A stretch of 64,000 nt of DNA from an uncultured Corynebacterium sp. (GTDB taxonomy: Bacteria; Actinomycetota; Actinomycetes; Mycobacteriales; Mycobacteriaceae). This document shows, piece after piece, positions 1-8,910 of this stretch (position 1 is the first letter of the stretch; the number at the start of each line of letters is the position of its first letter). Below the pieces are notes generated by a model that saw nothing but the letters and a program-made list of their open reading frames with translations, had not been told where the DNA came from and searched no databases. Location: the NCBI RefSeq assembly GCF_946222835.1, contig NZ_CAMIHD010000002.1:62001-126000 (forward strand). Direction: 5' to 3'. The position numbers were made by a program, and so were the translations under genes.

Positions 1-780
1 CTCGAGCCGGTGGAGTTTGAGTTGGCAGGGGATAAGGACTTTGCTGACAATGACTTCTTGGTCAAGGGCTATGTTGGCCCGCGCGCTTTGAACGCCAATG
101 GCATCAAGATCCTGGCCGATCCGCGCGTGGTCAAGGGCACGGCGTGGATTACCGGTGCCGATGCGAGCGAGCGCCACGTGGTTGGCTGCGTGGCCGGCCG
201 CGATTTCACCGTGGATGAGTTCATTGAGGCCGCAGAGGTTAAAGAAGGCGACCTGGCTCCTGAAAACCACGGCACCTTGACCTTGGAGCGCGGCATTGAG
301 CTCGGTCATATCTTCCAGCTGGGCCGCAAGTACACCGAGGCCTTTGATGTCCAGATTTTGGACGAAAACGGCAAGCGCGCCGTTCCTACCATGGGGTCCT
401 ATGGCATTGGCATTACCCGCATGCTGGCCGTCCTGGCCGAGCAGCGCCACGATGACAAGGGCCTCAATTGGCCAGTAGCTGTTGCGCCGTACCAGGTACA
501 CGTAGCCGTGGCTAATAAGGACGCCGCCGCTATGGAGGCTGGCGACAAACTGGTAGAAGAGCTCTCCGCCAAGGGGCTCGAGGTGCTCTTCGATGACCGT
601 CCGAAGGTTTCCCCAGGTGTGAAATTCAAGGATGCAGAGCTACTTGGCATGCCATTCGTGGCAATCTTGGGCCGCGCCTTCAAGGACGGCAAGATCGAGT
701 TGCGTATCCGCGGCGGAGAGACCCTGGAGGTCCCGGCGGAGGAAATCGTGGACAAGATTTTTGAGCTGGTTCGCGGTTAG
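1..780 (+). CDS. proS: Prolyl-tRNA synthetase, C-terminal part (5' end outside window)
   Basis: Charges tRNA-Pro with proline in the cytoplasm. The reading frame is open from base 1, so this is the 3' part of a longer gene. The visible 259 residues hold the end of the class II catalytic core, with the motif 3 region [14 protein letters not shown], followed by the anticodon-binding domain beginning near [13 protein letters not shown]. The GTG at base 10 is internal, not the start. The location just before the rimP-nusA-infB cluster is the usual one in Corynebacterium and Mycobacterium. Product is secure; length cannot be judged. Confidence 0.95.
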   Translation, partial: LEPVEFELAGDKDFADNDFLVKGYVGPRALNANGIKILADPRVVKGTAWITGADASERHVVGCVAGRDFTVDEFIEAAEVKEGDLAPENHGTLTLERGIELGHIFQLGRKYTEAFDVQILDENGKRAVPTMGSYGIGITRMLAVLAEQRHDDKGLNWPVAVAPYQVHVAVANKDAAAMEAGDKLVEELSAKGLEVLFDDRPKVSPGVKFKDAELLGMPFVAILGRAFKDGKIELRIRGGETLEVPAEEIVDKIFELVRG

Positions 781-820
781 ACAGGCACACAATTATCCGC
801 ACCGGGGTACCGTGGAAAGC

Positions 821-1183
821 ATGAACTTCCAAAAGAATGGGCTTTCCACGGTGCTTTCCGCCATGGGTGTACTTCACTTTGTGAAGCCGAAAACATTCGA
901 ATCCATCGTCCCACCGCAACTGCCCGGCCCTGCACGGTTTTATAATTTTGCTTCTGGTCTCTGGGAGATAGCCACCGGCGCGTTGCTGCGGCGCCGCGCT
1001 ACCCGTGGGTTCGGTGGTGCTTCTGCGTTTGCGCTCTTTGCTGCTGTGTGGCCAGCCAATATGTACCACGCGTGGATCGAGCGCAAGGCAGGATGGCCGA
1101 AGAAGATTTACCACATCATTCGCCAGCCGCTGCAGGTGCTGCTGATGATGTATGCCTGGAATATCGCCAAGCATGAGGCCTAA
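821..1183 (+). CDS. Small DoxX-like integral membrane protein
   Basis: A 120-residue protein with about three hydrophobic segments and a basic C-terminus. It resembles short DoxX/MauE-type membrane proteins in size and in the GxLHFxxP-type start of the first segment (GVLHFVKPKTF). The ATG at 821 follows a GAAAG ribosome-binding sequence and lies 40 bases after the proS stop, so it is probably co-transcribed with proS. Its role is unknown. Assignment to DoxX is by general shape, not by a diagnostic motif. Confidence 0.75.
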   Translation: MNFQKNGLSTVLSAMGVLHFVKPKTFESIVPPQLPGPARFYNFASGLWEIATGALLRRRATRGFGGASAFALFAAVWPANMYHAWIERKAGWPKKIYHIIRQPLQVLLMMYAWNIAKHEA

Positions 1184-1235
1184 AGCCATAAACACTACGT
1201 CCTAGCCTGATAGCAGTGAGATTGGGACGCAGCGC

Positions 1236-1297
1236 AAAAGCCGGCCTCCTCCCAGCCCCACGAGAATTACGCGGGGTGAGGGAGGAGGCCGGCTTTT
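1236..1297. terminator. Bidirectional intrinsic terminator
   Basis: An 18-bp near-perfect stem (1236-1253 with 1280-1297), A-rich on the left and ending in TTTT on the right. It sits between the convergent genes ending at 1183 (+) and 1320 (-) and can serve both. Confidence 0.9.
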
Positions 1298-1319
1298 CAA
1301 TTCCTGCCGGAGCTAGAGA

Positions 1320-1679
<360 letters not shown>

Positions 1680-1681
1680 CT

Positions 1682-1705
1682 AGCTTGCGGAATCTCCTGC
1701 AAGCT
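1682..1705 (-). promoter_or_regulatory. Inverted repeat in the rpf 5' leader
   Basis: Perfect 7-bp arms AGCTTGC/GCAAGCT around a 10-nt loop, about 35-55 bases upstream of the rpf start. There is no T-tract, so it is more likely a leader hairpin or an operator than a terminator of the upstream gene. The function is unknown. Confidence 0.35.
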
Positions 1706-1828
1706 CATGGTCGCCCAACTTACGCACGTTTGAAGAGTCGATGCAATGCATGCGGCCGTAAAGGTTGCTGTTTTTCTACTGTCGCGCGTTCAGTGGATGT
1801 ACAGGTGGGCTGGCAGGGTAGTGGTGTC

Positions 1829-2680
1829 TTAGTGCATCCCGTGGGATTCGGCGGCTATGCCAACCAGCCAGGTGACCCACTCTTGGTCCGGAGACGCTTC
1901 CTGTGCTGCATTCGTGGCAGCGGCTGACCATTTGCGTCCGTCGCGATCGGCAAGGCCATTGATAAAATCCAGTGCAGAGGCGGAATCGTGGGGTAGTTCT
2001 TGTTCCCCCGAGGTATAGGCCGGTTCTGGCTGCGGAATAGTGCCATAGCGGGCAAGCGCATCTTGGAGGGCGTCGATGCGGCGGTGGTGGACTGCTAGGC
2101 GATGATCCACATCGTCTTCATGCTCCGGACCCACGTAAGCGCGGGCGAAATCTAGGCCGTATACCTGCTCGTATTCCCAGGCAAGGAGATCGGCAGCGCC
2201 TTTTTGCTCCGGTTGGGAAAGCTCGGGGATATCGGGGGCATCGCCTGGCAACCAAGCATTGAGGGCAATGGCTTGTTCAGTAACGAGCGTGCGTGATTCA
2301 ACGGTGACTTCATCGGCCGCCTCTGTTGTTGCGGAGGCGGCATTTTCCATAATTTCGCCAGAGTCTGCCGCGTGATTGGCCTCGGTAGGACGCTCTACCT
2401 CGCAGGAGCGTGGGGGATTGCCAGCATCATCCGTGCCGCATAACCGCGTAATTTCGGCATAAAGGGCGTCCGCCTGGGAGCTGCGCAGCCCTGCGGCATG
2501 GTCATCGACGCCGCTGAGGGACAAGGCGTCGGTGGCGGCGGCGTCGGCAAGCGCCAGTAGCCTGCTTTCTGGCCGCGGGCCAAAATAGTCGACGACGGAA
2601 TCAACCGCTTGGCACCCAGTCAAGGCGGGCAGGGTGGCGGTTGTGGCTACGAGGGTTAAAGCTATACGTCGGCGGTTCAC
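1829..2680 (-). CDS. Putative lipoprotein with DUF4439-like C-terminal domain
   Basis: A 283-residue protein. The GTG at 2680 is chosen because it gives a short basic N-terminus (VNRRR), a hydrophobic stretch and a lipobox ending LTGC near residue 20, so the protein is predicted to be a membrane-anchored lipoprotein; longer upstream starts would bury this signal. The middle is acidic and Ala-rich. The C-terminal half is helical and contains WEYEQVYGLDFARAY and a second His/Arg-rich helix, as in the ferritin-like DUF4439 proteins encoded beside rimP in actinobacteria. Divergent from rimP with only 38 bases between the starts. No enzymatic role is known. Confidence 0.8.
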   Translation of the reverse strand: MNRRRIALTLVATTATLPALTGCQAVDSVVDYFGPRPESRLLALADAAATDALSLSGVDDHAAGLRSSQADALYAEITRLCGTDDAGNPPRSCEVERPTEANHAADSGEIMENAASATTEAADEVTVESRTLVTEQAIALNAWLPGDAPDIPELSQPEQKGAADLLAWEYEQVYGLDFARAYVGPEHEDDVDHRLAVHHRRIDALQDALARYGTIPQPEPAYTSGEQELPHDSASALDFINGLADRDGRKWSAAATNAAQEASPDQEWVTWLVGIAAESHGMH

Positions 2681-2705
2681 GCAAAAGACTGTACCCCGTA
2701 GCACG

Positions 2706-2711
2706 TAGGCT
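2706..2711 (+). promoter_or_regulatory. -10 box of a leaderless rimP promoter
   Basis: TAGGCT ends 8 nt before the rimP ATG, so transcription should start at or next to the A of the start codon. No Shine-Dalgarno sequence is present. The string GTAGGCTAGT recurs at 4318 and 39471. Confidence 0.6.
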
Positions 2712-2718
2712 AGTGGGC

Positions 2719-3258
2719 ATGGCTTTCCCAGATGCACAACAATTGACCGATCTTCTGCAGCCGAAGCTCGCTGAGCGGGGACTGGATGTAGAAGACATTA
2801 AAACCACCAAAGCGGGGAAGAAATCCCAGGTGATTATCCGTATTGATGGCGATAAGCGCCCTAGCTCCGACGTGCTGGAGGAAGTATCAAACGATATTTC
2901 TGCCTTCTTTGATGACAAGGAAGCGCAAGGGGAGTTGAATTTTGGTGCCGGCTATACCTTGGAGGTTTCCACCCCCGGCGTTGATCTGCCGCTGACTGCC
3001 CCACGCCACTGGCGCCGCAATCGGGGGCGCAAAGTCTCTTTCGACCTTGGCGATGGCAAGACACAGACGGCGCGCATTGGTGCGCTTAACGACGCCGCCG
3101 ATGCCGTAATCCTCATCACGGCAAGCAAAAAGGACGTGCAAGTGCGTGCCGAGCGATTGGAAAACATTGCCCGGGCAGTGGTAGAAATTGAGTTTGCACA
3201 GCCGTCCGAACAGGAGCTAGCGGCAGTGCAAAAGACGTTTGAAGAAGCCGAGAATTAA
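2719..3258 (+). CDS. rimP: Ribosome maturation factor RimP
   Basis: Assists maturation of the 30S ribosomal subunit. It is 179 residues with the usual two-domain plan: an alpha/beta N-terminal domain containing GLDVEDIKTTKAGKKSQVIIRIDGD and the motif YTLEVSTPGVDLPL, then a small Sm-like C-terminal domain from about residue 95. ATG 2719 is chosen because a TAGGCT -10 box lies 8 nt upstream (leaderless start) and because it fits the family length. First gene of the rimP-nusA-ylxR-infB cluster; nusA starts 23 bases after its stop. Confidence 0.95.
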   Translation: MAFPDAQQLTDLLQPKLAERGLDVEDIKTTKAGKKSQVIIRIDGDKRPSSDVLEEVSNDISAFFDDKEAQGELNFGAGYTLEVSTPGVDLPLTAPRHWRRNRGRKVSFDLGDGKTQTARIGALNDAADAVILITASKKDVQVRAERLENIARAVVEIEFAQPSEQELAAVQKTFEEAEN

Positions 3259-3281
3259 CCGGCAACCGAGAGGAATGACAA

Positions 3282-4298
3282 GTGAATATTGATCTGCAGG
3301 CACTTCGCACCATCGAATCCGAGCGCAACGTCCCCGTAAAGGACCTGCTGGAAGCGATTGCGGGTGCCTTGTTGTATTCCTACCTGGATTACCGCGAGTC
3401 TAATGCTGGCGGCAAGGTAGAAGGCGCCAAGTCCCGCGTCGATATCGACGCCACCACCGGTGCGGTCAGCGTCATCGTCTCGGAGCGCGACCCAGAAACT
3501 GGGGAAGTAACCACCGAATATGATGACACCCCGGAAAACTTTGGACGTGTGGGCGCGCAGGCCGTGCGCGAGGCCATCCTGCGCAAGCTGCGCGAGGCCG
3601 AGGCAGAGCGCACCTACGATTCCTACTCGGAGCTGACCGGCCGCGTTGTCAGCGGCATCGTCCAGCGCGATGCGCGCGCTAACGCCCGCGGAATCGTCGT
3701 GGTCCAGCTGGGCTCTGAGCTGGAGTCCCAAGACGGCATCTTGCTGCCGGCCGAGCAGATTCCGGGTGAAAAGCTCGAGCATGGTGACCGCATTAAGGCC
3801 TATGTCGTAGGCGTTAACCGCAACGGCGCCCAGGTACAGATCAATCTCTCCCGCACCCACCCGGAGCTGGTGCGTGGCCTTTTCGAGCTCGAAGTTCCAG
3901 AAGTTGCTGATGGCACCGTAGAAATGATTGCCATCGCCCGCGAGGCAGGACACCGTTCCAAGGCGGCTGTTGTGGGTCATGCCAAGGGCCTGAACGCTAA
4001 GGGTGCCTGCATTGGCCCGCGCGGTCAGCGCGTCAATAACATCATGCGCCAGCTTGGCGGTGAAAAGATTGACATTATCGACTTCAGCGAGGATCCAACG
4101 GTCTACGTAGGCAACGCATTGGCTCCCTCGAAGGTGGTCAAGGTCACCGTTGTAGACAACGAGGCGCAAATCGCGCGCGTGGTGGTGCCGGATTACCAGC
4201 TGTCCCTGGCTATTGGTAAAGAGGGGCAGAATGCCCGTCTTGCTGCCCGTTTGACCGGTTGGAAGATCGATATTCACTCGGACGCTGACGCTAATTAA
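3282..4298 (+). CDS. nusA: Transcription termination/antitermination factor NusA
   Basis: Binds RNA polymerase and nascent RNA, controlling pausing, termination and rRNA antitermination. It is 338 residues: N-terminal RNAP-binding domain (1 to about 105), S1 domain starting near ELTGRVVSGIVQRD (about 113), then two KH domains with the motifs KGLNAKGACIGPRGQRV and LAIGKEGQNARLAARL. It lacks the acidic C-terminal repeats of the E. coli protein, as is normal in actinobacteria. The start is GTG, preceded by GAGAGGA. Sits between rimP and ylxR, the conserved order. Confidence 0.97.
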   Translation: MNIDLQALRTIESERNVPVKDLLEAIAGALLYSYLDYRESNAGGKVEGAKSRVDIDATTGAVSVIVSERDPETGEVTTEYDDTPENFGRVGAQAVREAILRKLREAEAERTYDSYSELTGRVVSGIVQRDARANARGIVVVQLGSELESQDGILLPAEQIPGEKLEHGDRIKAYVVGVNRNGAQVQINLSRTHPELVRGLFELEVPEVADGTVEMIAIAREAGHRSKAAVVGHAKGLNAKGACIGPRGQRVNNIMRQLGGEKIDIIDFSEDPTVYVGNALAPSKVVKVTVVDNEAQIARVVVPDYQLSLAIGKEGQNARLAARLTGWKIDIHSDADAN

Positions 4299-4318
4299 GG
4301 ATCTGCGCTTTTGTAGCG

Positions 4319-4324
4319 TAGGCT
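4319..4324 (+). promoter_or_regulatory. Candidate internal -10 box before ylxR-infB
   Basis: TAGGCT inside GTAGGCTAGT, the same string as at the rimP start, lies in the nusA-ylxR gap 59 bases before ylxR. It could drive ylxR and infB independently of the rimP promoter. Confidence 0.4.
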
Positions 4325-4382
4325 AGTAAACGGCCCAGTTGCAGATTGGGGCATATTGGCGACGCGAAAAGTAAGGAGTTGA

Positions 4383-4730
4383 ATGTCTGAGAGAGTAAGA
4401 CTCCGGACCTGCATCGCTACTCGCCGCCGCCTGCCAGATACGGACTTGCTACGGGTGGTCATCGACCACGATGATCCGCACGGCCGCCGTCTGGTAGCAG
4501 ATCCACACCGCCGGCTTCCCGGCCGCGGGGCGTGGATTAGCCCCACATTATCTGCACTCGAGCTGGCGGAGCGCAAACGCGCCTTCAAGCGCGCGCTTCG
4601 CACGTCCGCACCCGTGGACACAGGTCAGGTACGGCAGTACTTGGAAGCGCAAAGCGGACAAGTACCTAGCGCGGAAGATGCCGCGTTAGATTCGTACGAA
4701 CCAGAGTTACAAAGGAAGACCGAACACTGA
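4383..4730 (+). CDS. ylxR: YlxR family (DUF448) RNA-binding protein
   Basis: A small basic protein of 115 residues from the conserved nusA-infB interval. It carries the family signature RTCIATRRRLPDTDLLRVV (the canonical R-x-C-x(3)-R pattern) and the GRGAWISPT motif, which form the RNA-binding face. An AAGGAG ribosome-binding sequence precedes the ATG. The acidic C-terminal tail after about residue 85 is species-variable. YlxR proteins have been linked to RNase P and to transcription control in other bacteria; nothing in the sequence says which applies here. Confidence 0.92.
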   Translation: MSERVRLRTCIATRRRLPDTDLLRVVIDHDDPHGRRLVADPHRRLPGRGAWISPTLSALELAERKRAFKRALRTSAPVDTGQVRQYLEAQSGQVPSAEDAALDSYEPELQRKTEH

Positions 4731-4778
4731 TGAGCGCACAACGATGAAGCATCAGCGATGAAAGTCCTACACACCTAA

Positions 4779-4816
4779 CTAGGGGTCAGGCCAGTTTCCG
4801 CGGCCTTGGCTCCTAG
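4779..4816 (+). promoter_or_regulatory. Stable hairpin in the infB leader
   Basis: CTAGGGGTCAGGCC (4779-4792) pairs with GGCCTTGGCTCCTAG (4802-4816) just before the infB ribosome-binding site (4826-4833). No T-tract follows, so it is not an obvious terminator. It could affect infB translation or mRNA processing. Confidence 0.4.
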
Positions 4817-4836
4817 TCGATACCAAGAGGAGACAA

Positions 4837-7671
4837 GTGCCCGGAAAGCTACGTGTTCACGAGCTCGCAAAGCAGCTCGGAGTAACCAGCAAGGAACTGC
4901 TCGCCACCCTGAAAGAACAGGGTGAGTTTGTAAAGACTGCTTCTTCCACCATCGAACCGCCGGTGGTTAAGAAGATGCGAGCTCATTATGAAGCACAGTC
5001 CGGCGGCGATGATGCCGCCGAGAAGAAGCAAGACAATAAGCCTGCCAAGGGTGCCGCTAAGAGCACCGCAAAGGCGAGCGCCCCTAAGCCGGGTGCGAAG
5101 TCTGCCGCCCCTAAGCCGGGCGCAGAGGCGCCAAAGCCAGGCGCGAAGGCCGCTGCACCGAAGCCTGGCCAGGGCGCACCGAAGCCGGGACAGGGTGCTG
5201 CTGCTAAGCCCGGTGCAAAGCCAGCTGCCCCGAAGCCGGGCGCACAGGCCCCGAAGCCTGGTGCTAAGCCTGCTGCACCGAAGCCTGGCCAGGGCGCACC
5301 GAAGCCAGGACAGGCTGGCGGCAAGAAGTCGGGCGAGCGCCCGACCCCAGGCAATTCCATGCCTCGTCCAATGCCGAAGCCAGGCGGTTCCCGTCGCGTA
5401 GCCAATAACCCGTTCTCCACGGGTGGCGGCGACAACCGTCCGGGCCCCCGCCCAGGCGGCTCCAAGGGGCAGCGTGGCGGCAATAAGCCAGGCGATAACC
5501 GCGGTAAGCGCGGTGGCCAGAACGAGGGCGGAAATAACCGCCAGGGTGGCAATAACCAGGGTGGCGGCGGTCGTCGTCCATCCCCGGCCATGATGCCGTC
5601 CCACCCGAACCCTGCGTCGATGCCGTCTAAGGCACCGAGCGGCGGTGGACGTGGTGGTCGCGGTCGAGGCGGTCGCGGTGGTCCGAGTCACGGTGGCCCA
5701 GGTGGTGGCCGTCCAGGCGGTTTCCGCGGAGGCGGACGCGGCGGACGTCGCGGCGGCACCGCGGGTGCATTCGGCCGCCCAGGTGGCGCTCCACGTAAGG
5801 GCAAGAAGTCCAAGCGTCAGAAGCGCCATGAGTACGAGGAGCAGCAAAAGCATGTCGTAGGCGGCGTGCGCTTGCCAGACGGCAAGGGCCAGACCGTCCG
5901 CCTGCGTCGTGGCGCATCCCTATCTGACTTCGCCGAGAAGATCGGCGCGGATCCAGCAGCACTGGTGCAGGCACTGTTCAACCTCGGTGAAATGGTGACG
6001 GCAACCGCTTCCGTATCGGAAGATACGCTGCAGCTGCTTGGCTCCGAGATCAACTACAACGTCGAGGTCGTCTCCCCTGAGGACGAGGACCGCGAGCTGC
6101 TCGAGTCCTTCGACCTGAAGTTCGGCGAGGACGAAGGCGACGAGGAAGCACTGGAGAATCGTCCTCCAGTCGTCTCCGTTATGGGTCACGTTGACCACGG
6201 TAAGACCCGCCTGTTGGACGCCATCCGTAAGACCAACGAGGGCGCCCGCGAGGAAGGCGGTATCACCCAGGGCATTGGTGCCTACCAAACCACGGTGGAC
6301 GTGGACGGCGAGCGCACCATCACCTTCCTGGATACCCCGGGCCACGAGGCCTTTACCGCCATGCGTGCCCGTGGTGCTAAGTCCACCGACTTGGCCATCC
6401 TCGTGGTTGCCGCCGATGACGGCGTCATGCCACAGACCGTGGAGGCCATCAACCACGCCAAGGCTGCCGATATTCCGGTCGTCGTGGCTGTGAACAAGGT
6501 GGATAAGCCGGAAGCTCAGCCGGATAAGATCCGTGGCCAGCTCACCGAGTACGGCCTGGTTCCGGAAGAGTACGGCGGTGACACCATGTTCGTGGATATC
6601 TCCGCGAAGCAGGGCAAGAACATTGACCAGTTGCTTGAGTCGGTCATCCTGACCGCGGATGCCGCCTTGGAGCTGACCGCTAACCCGGACATGGACGCAC
6701 AGGGCGTGGCCATTGAGTCGCACCTGGATCGCGGCCGTGGTCCGGTGGCAACGGTCATCATTCAGCGCGGTACCTTGCACGTGGGTGACTCAATCGTCGT
6801 CGGTGATGCGCACGGTCGTGTCCGCCGCATGCTCGATGAGTTCGGCGAAGACGTCAAAGAGGCTGGCCCATCCCGTCCGGTGCAGGTCCAGGGCCTGTCC
6901 GGTGTGCCGGGTGCAGGCGATAACCTGCTCGTGGTGGAAGATGACCGCGTCGCCCGCCAGATTGCTAACCAGCGTGATGCGCGCAAGCGCTCTGCCCTGC
7001 AGGCCAAGCAGCGAAAGCGCGTCTCCCTGGAGGATCTGGACAAGGTATTGCAGGAGACTTCGACCCTCAACCTCATCCTCAAGGGCGACAACGCCGGTTC
7101 CGTCGAGGCACTGGAAGATGCCCTGCTGGATATCAAGACCGAGGACGAAGTCGAGCTCAACATCATCGACCGTGGTGTCGGTGCTGTGACCGAGACCAAC
7201 GTATCTCTCGCAGCGGCTTCCGACGCCGTCATTATTGCCTTCAACACTCGTGCGGAAGGCAAGGCAACGGAGATGGCTACCCAAGAGGGCGTGGATATTC
7301 GTTACTACACGATCATCTACAAGGCCATCGAAGAGGTCGAGGCTGCGCTCAAGGGCATGCTCAAGCCGATTTACGAGGAACGCGACACCGGTGCTGCCGA
7401 AATCCGCGCCCTGTTCAAGTCCTCCGCGGTGGGTACCATCGCCGGCTGCATGGTTACCGAGGGCAAGGTTGTCCGCAACGGCAAGGTTCGCCTGCTGCGC
7501 GATAACAACGTCATCACTGCCGACGCCAAGATTGAATCCTTGCGCCATGAAAAAGATGACGCAACCGAAATCAAGGCCGGCTACGAGTGCGGTATGGTGC
7601 TCTCTTACCCGGATATTCAGGTAGGCGACATCATCCAGGCCTACGAAGAGGTCGAGGTTCCGCGTACCTAG
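4837..7671 (+). CDS. infB: Translation initiation factor IF-2
   Basis: A GTPase that places initiator fMet-tRNA on the 30S subunit and promotes 70S joining. It is 944 residues: an IF2_N helical module (about 1-50), a long low-complexity linker made of PKPG repeats (about 80-165) and then Gly/Arg/Asn-rich sequence (about 180-320), the conserved IF2 core, G domain with GHVDHGKT (about 450), DTPGH (498) and NKVD (553), followed by the beta-barrel and C-terminal fMet-tRNA-binding domains. GTG start with AGAGGAGA upstream. The linker is longer and more repetitive than in E. coli but usual for actinobacteria. Confidence 0.97.
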   Translation: MPGKLRVHELAKQLGVTSKELLATLKEQGEFVKTASSTIEPPVVKKMRAHYEAQSGGDDAAEKKQDNKPAKGAAKSTAKASAPKPGAKSAAPKPGAEAPKPGAKAAAPKPGQGAPKPGQGAAAKPGAKPAAPKPGAQAPKPGAKPAAPKPGQGAPKPGQAGGKKSGERPTPGNSMPRPMPKPGGSRRVANNPFSTGGGDNRPGPRPGGSKGQRGGNKPGDNRGKRGGQNEGGNNRQGGNNQGGGGRRPSPAMMPSHPNPASMPSKAPSGGGRGGRGRGGRGGPSHGGPGGGRPGGFRGGGRGGRRGGTAGAFGRPGGAPRKGKKSKRQKRHEYEEQQKHVVGGVRLPDGKGQTVRLRRGASLSDFAEKIGADPAALVQALFNLGEMVTATASVSEDTLQLLGSEINYNVEVVSPEDEDRELLESFDLKFGEDEGDEEALENRPPVVSVMGHVDHGKTRLLDAIRKTNEGAREEGGITQGIGAYQTTVDVDGERTITFLDTPGHEAFTAMRARGAKSTDLAILVVAADDGVMPQTVEAINHAKAADIPVVVAVNKVDKPEAQPDKIRGQLTEYGLVPEEYGGDTMFVDISAKQGKNIDQLLESVILTADAALELTANPDMDAQGVAIESHLDRGRGPVATVIIQRGTLHVGDSIVVGDAHGRVRRMLDEFGEDVKEAGPSRPVQVQGLSGVPGAGDNLLVVEDDRVARQIANQRDARKRSALQAKQRKRVSLEDLDKVLQETSTLNLILKGDNAGSVEALEDALLDIKTEDEVELNIIDRGVGAVTETNVSLAAASDAVIIAFNTRAEGKATEMATQEGVDIRYYTIIYKAIEEVEAALKGMLKPIYEERDTGAAEIRALFKSSAVGTIAGCMVTEGKVVRNGKVRLLRDNNVITADAKIESLRHEKDDATEIKAGYECGMVLSYPDIQVGDIIQAYEEVEVPRT
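5080..5330 (+). repeat. Degenerate PKPG-coding tandem repeat inside infB
   Basis: About a dozen copies of a CC(T/G)AAGCC(T/G)GG(C/T)-type unit coding for Pro-Lys-Pro-Gly. The block starting at 5152 is repeated almost identically 120 bp later, starting at 5272. The reading frame is kept throughout. A likely site of length variation between strains. Confidence 0.8.
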
Positions 7672-7685
7672 TCCGCAAGCGGCGT

Positions 7686-7738
7686 AAATAAAATCGCCAG
7701 GTGTTTCCCCGATTGGGGAAGCCCTGGCGATTTTATTT
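7686..7738. terminator. Strong bidirectional terminator after infB
   Basis: A perfect 15-bp stem (7686-7700 with 7724-7738), with an inner TTTCCCC/GGGGAA stem, A-rich left side and T-rich right side. It separates infB from the minus-strand genes downstream, so rbfA must have its own promoter. Confidence 0.92.
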
Positions 7739-7800
7739 GCAGCTTCTGCTGAACTTTAGTATTTAAACTATCTAGACAGGTTTACGACAAGTTGGGTTTG

Positions 7801-8241
7801 CTAATGCGTGCCTTGTTTAGCAGAGAAGTTGAGGAATGCAAGAAATTTTTCGGCCTTGATTTGGGGCTCACCAAGCAGGTCGAATACCCAGTCCTCAAGT
7901 GGGAGCATTTCCTTGTTGCCATCGTTGAACCGAAGGCCGATACTATTTTCCGTAGCCTCGCCGTGGGCCAAGTCCGACCACGTTCCAGTGCGTTTCGAAA
8001 GTAGCCATTGGCCCAAAACGTAGGTGATTCCTATTCTTCCTTCTTCGGCTTTTGTGCTGGAAGTGAGCAACCTGTGCAGTACCACTTCACTAATCTGTTC
8101 TTGATCGTTTAGCCACTCTTGCGTGAGTTTAGCCCTTTCGAGGCAGCTTGCTGCTTTGTTCGGAGCATCGGCGTGAAACTCATTTAAAGGCTGGGGCGTG
8201 ACGCTCGCTGTTTCTGGCTTAGATTGGTTTTGGTCTTGCAA
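7801..8241 (-). CDS. Uncharacterised cytoplasmic protein in the infB-rbfA island
   Basis: A 146-residue protein that I do not recognise. It has no signal peptide or membrane segment and looks soluble, acidic and mainly helical. The most distinctive stretch is GITYVLGQWLLSKRTGTW near residues 73-90. The start is TTG at 8241, preceded by AAGGA about 9 bases upstream; this TTG lies 3 bases after the stop of the upstream secreted-protein gene, so the two are probably co-transcribed and translationally coupled. Base composition is more A+T-rich than the flanking infB and rbfA. A cytoplasmic partner, for example an immunity-type protein, for the secreted neighbours is possible but is pure inference. 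Confidence 0.6.
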   Translation of the reverse strand: MQDQNQSKPETASVTPQPLNEFHADAPNKAASCLERAKLTQEWLNDQEQISEVVLHRLLTSSTKAEEGRIGITYVLGQWLLSKRTGTWSDLAHGEATENSIGLRFNDGNKEMLPLEDWVFDLLGEPQIKAEKFLAFLNFSAKQGTH

Positions 8242-8244
8242 ATC

Positions 8245-8523
8245 CTAGGTCCTTAGATGCCATACTCCGTTTCCCCAGTTGCTTTCGTAATTGCAACTTG
8301 CTCTTCTCGCCCAATTAGCTGTCGCTGGGTCTTTACGTAACTCCTTCAGCGATCTTTCACACTGATCTTTTGTGTCATAAAGGAAGTTTCCGATGTCGGC
8401 GGTGGCAATATTTGAGGAAAGAAGGAGGGAAAATGCTGATACAATCGCGATGATTAGGGTCCTCATTCTGCTGCGTGTATCTAGCATTCTTGAATACCGT
8501 CCATTCGCTTTGTCGGAGACCAT
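8245..8523 (-). CDS. Small secreted protein of unknown function
   Basis: Up to 92 residues with an N-terminal signal peptide (RMRTLIIAIVSAFSLLLSS, cleavage likely near IATA) and a mature part of only about 50 residues containing two cysteines (QCERS and ASCNYES) and an aromatic tail ending WHLRT. The 8523 start has the best ribosome-binding sequence (GGAGG, 8-base spacing). ATG 8487 (overlapping the stop of the frameshifted gene upstream as ATGCTAG) or ATG 8466 would give more standard signal-peptide lengths. No family recognised. Confidence 0.6.
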   Translation of the reverse strand: MVSDKANGRYSRMLDTRSRMRTLIIAIVSAFSLLLSSNIATADIGNFLYDTKDQCERSLKELRKDPATANWARRASCNYESNWGNGVWHLRT

Positions 8524-8865
8524 TCAAAGTTCCTCCGCGAATGTGCTTTTACCAACAGGCATTGTGTGTCGAAATCAAATGCAACGATTACTTTGACGTT
8601 CATATCAAAATCGCAATCGTTATAGACTTGAATTGCGCCCTTTTCCTTCTCAGAATGAATGCAAGCAGGAACAGGATCTCCCGGGCTTCTTTCCCCCTGT
8701 GGAATATGGTTGCAGGCTTGGGGCGCCGTCAGAATCTACATTGAGAATGACGAATTGAGGGGGATCGTTAAGCGTTTCATTTGTGGCAGAGGCTGGAGGG
8801 ACTGCAAAGCCGCCGAGGATACAAGCGGCGGTAGTGATCGATGCGGCTATTTTATAAGGTTTCAC
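8481..8865 (-). pseudogene. Frameshifted secreted four-cysteine protein
   Basis: A GTG at 8865, preceded by GGAG, begins a signal peptide (KPYKIAASITTAACILGGFAVPPASA), but this frame stops at 8650 after an odd CSCLHSF ending. Shifting by one base in the run of five G (8693-8697 read on the minus strand) continues into an open frame ending at 8481, with sequence such as YSTGERSPGDPVPACIHSE and VYNDCDFDMNVKVIVAFDFD. Repaired, the product is 127 residues with four cysteines in the second half spaced 16, 18 and 25 residues apart. The first two spacings equal those I recall for tendamistat-type alpha-amylase inhibitors. The indel may be a sequencing error, a true pseudogene or a phase-variable tract. 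Confidence 0.6.
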
Positions 8866-8910
8866 GTTTCTCCATTCAAGCTCGTGGTGGGGTGAAACAC
8901 TTTTGACCAT

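Noticed and set aside
3255..4277. A 340-residue minus-strand frame
   Set aside because: Antisense of nusA.
5080..5330. Regular repeats that could suggest a CRISPR array
   Set aside because: They are in-frame PKPG codons inside infB with no unique spacers.
4849..5853. A long Thr/Ala/Leu-rich frame on the minus strand
   Set aside because: Antisense of the repeat and Gly-rich part of infB; low complexity explains the missing stops.
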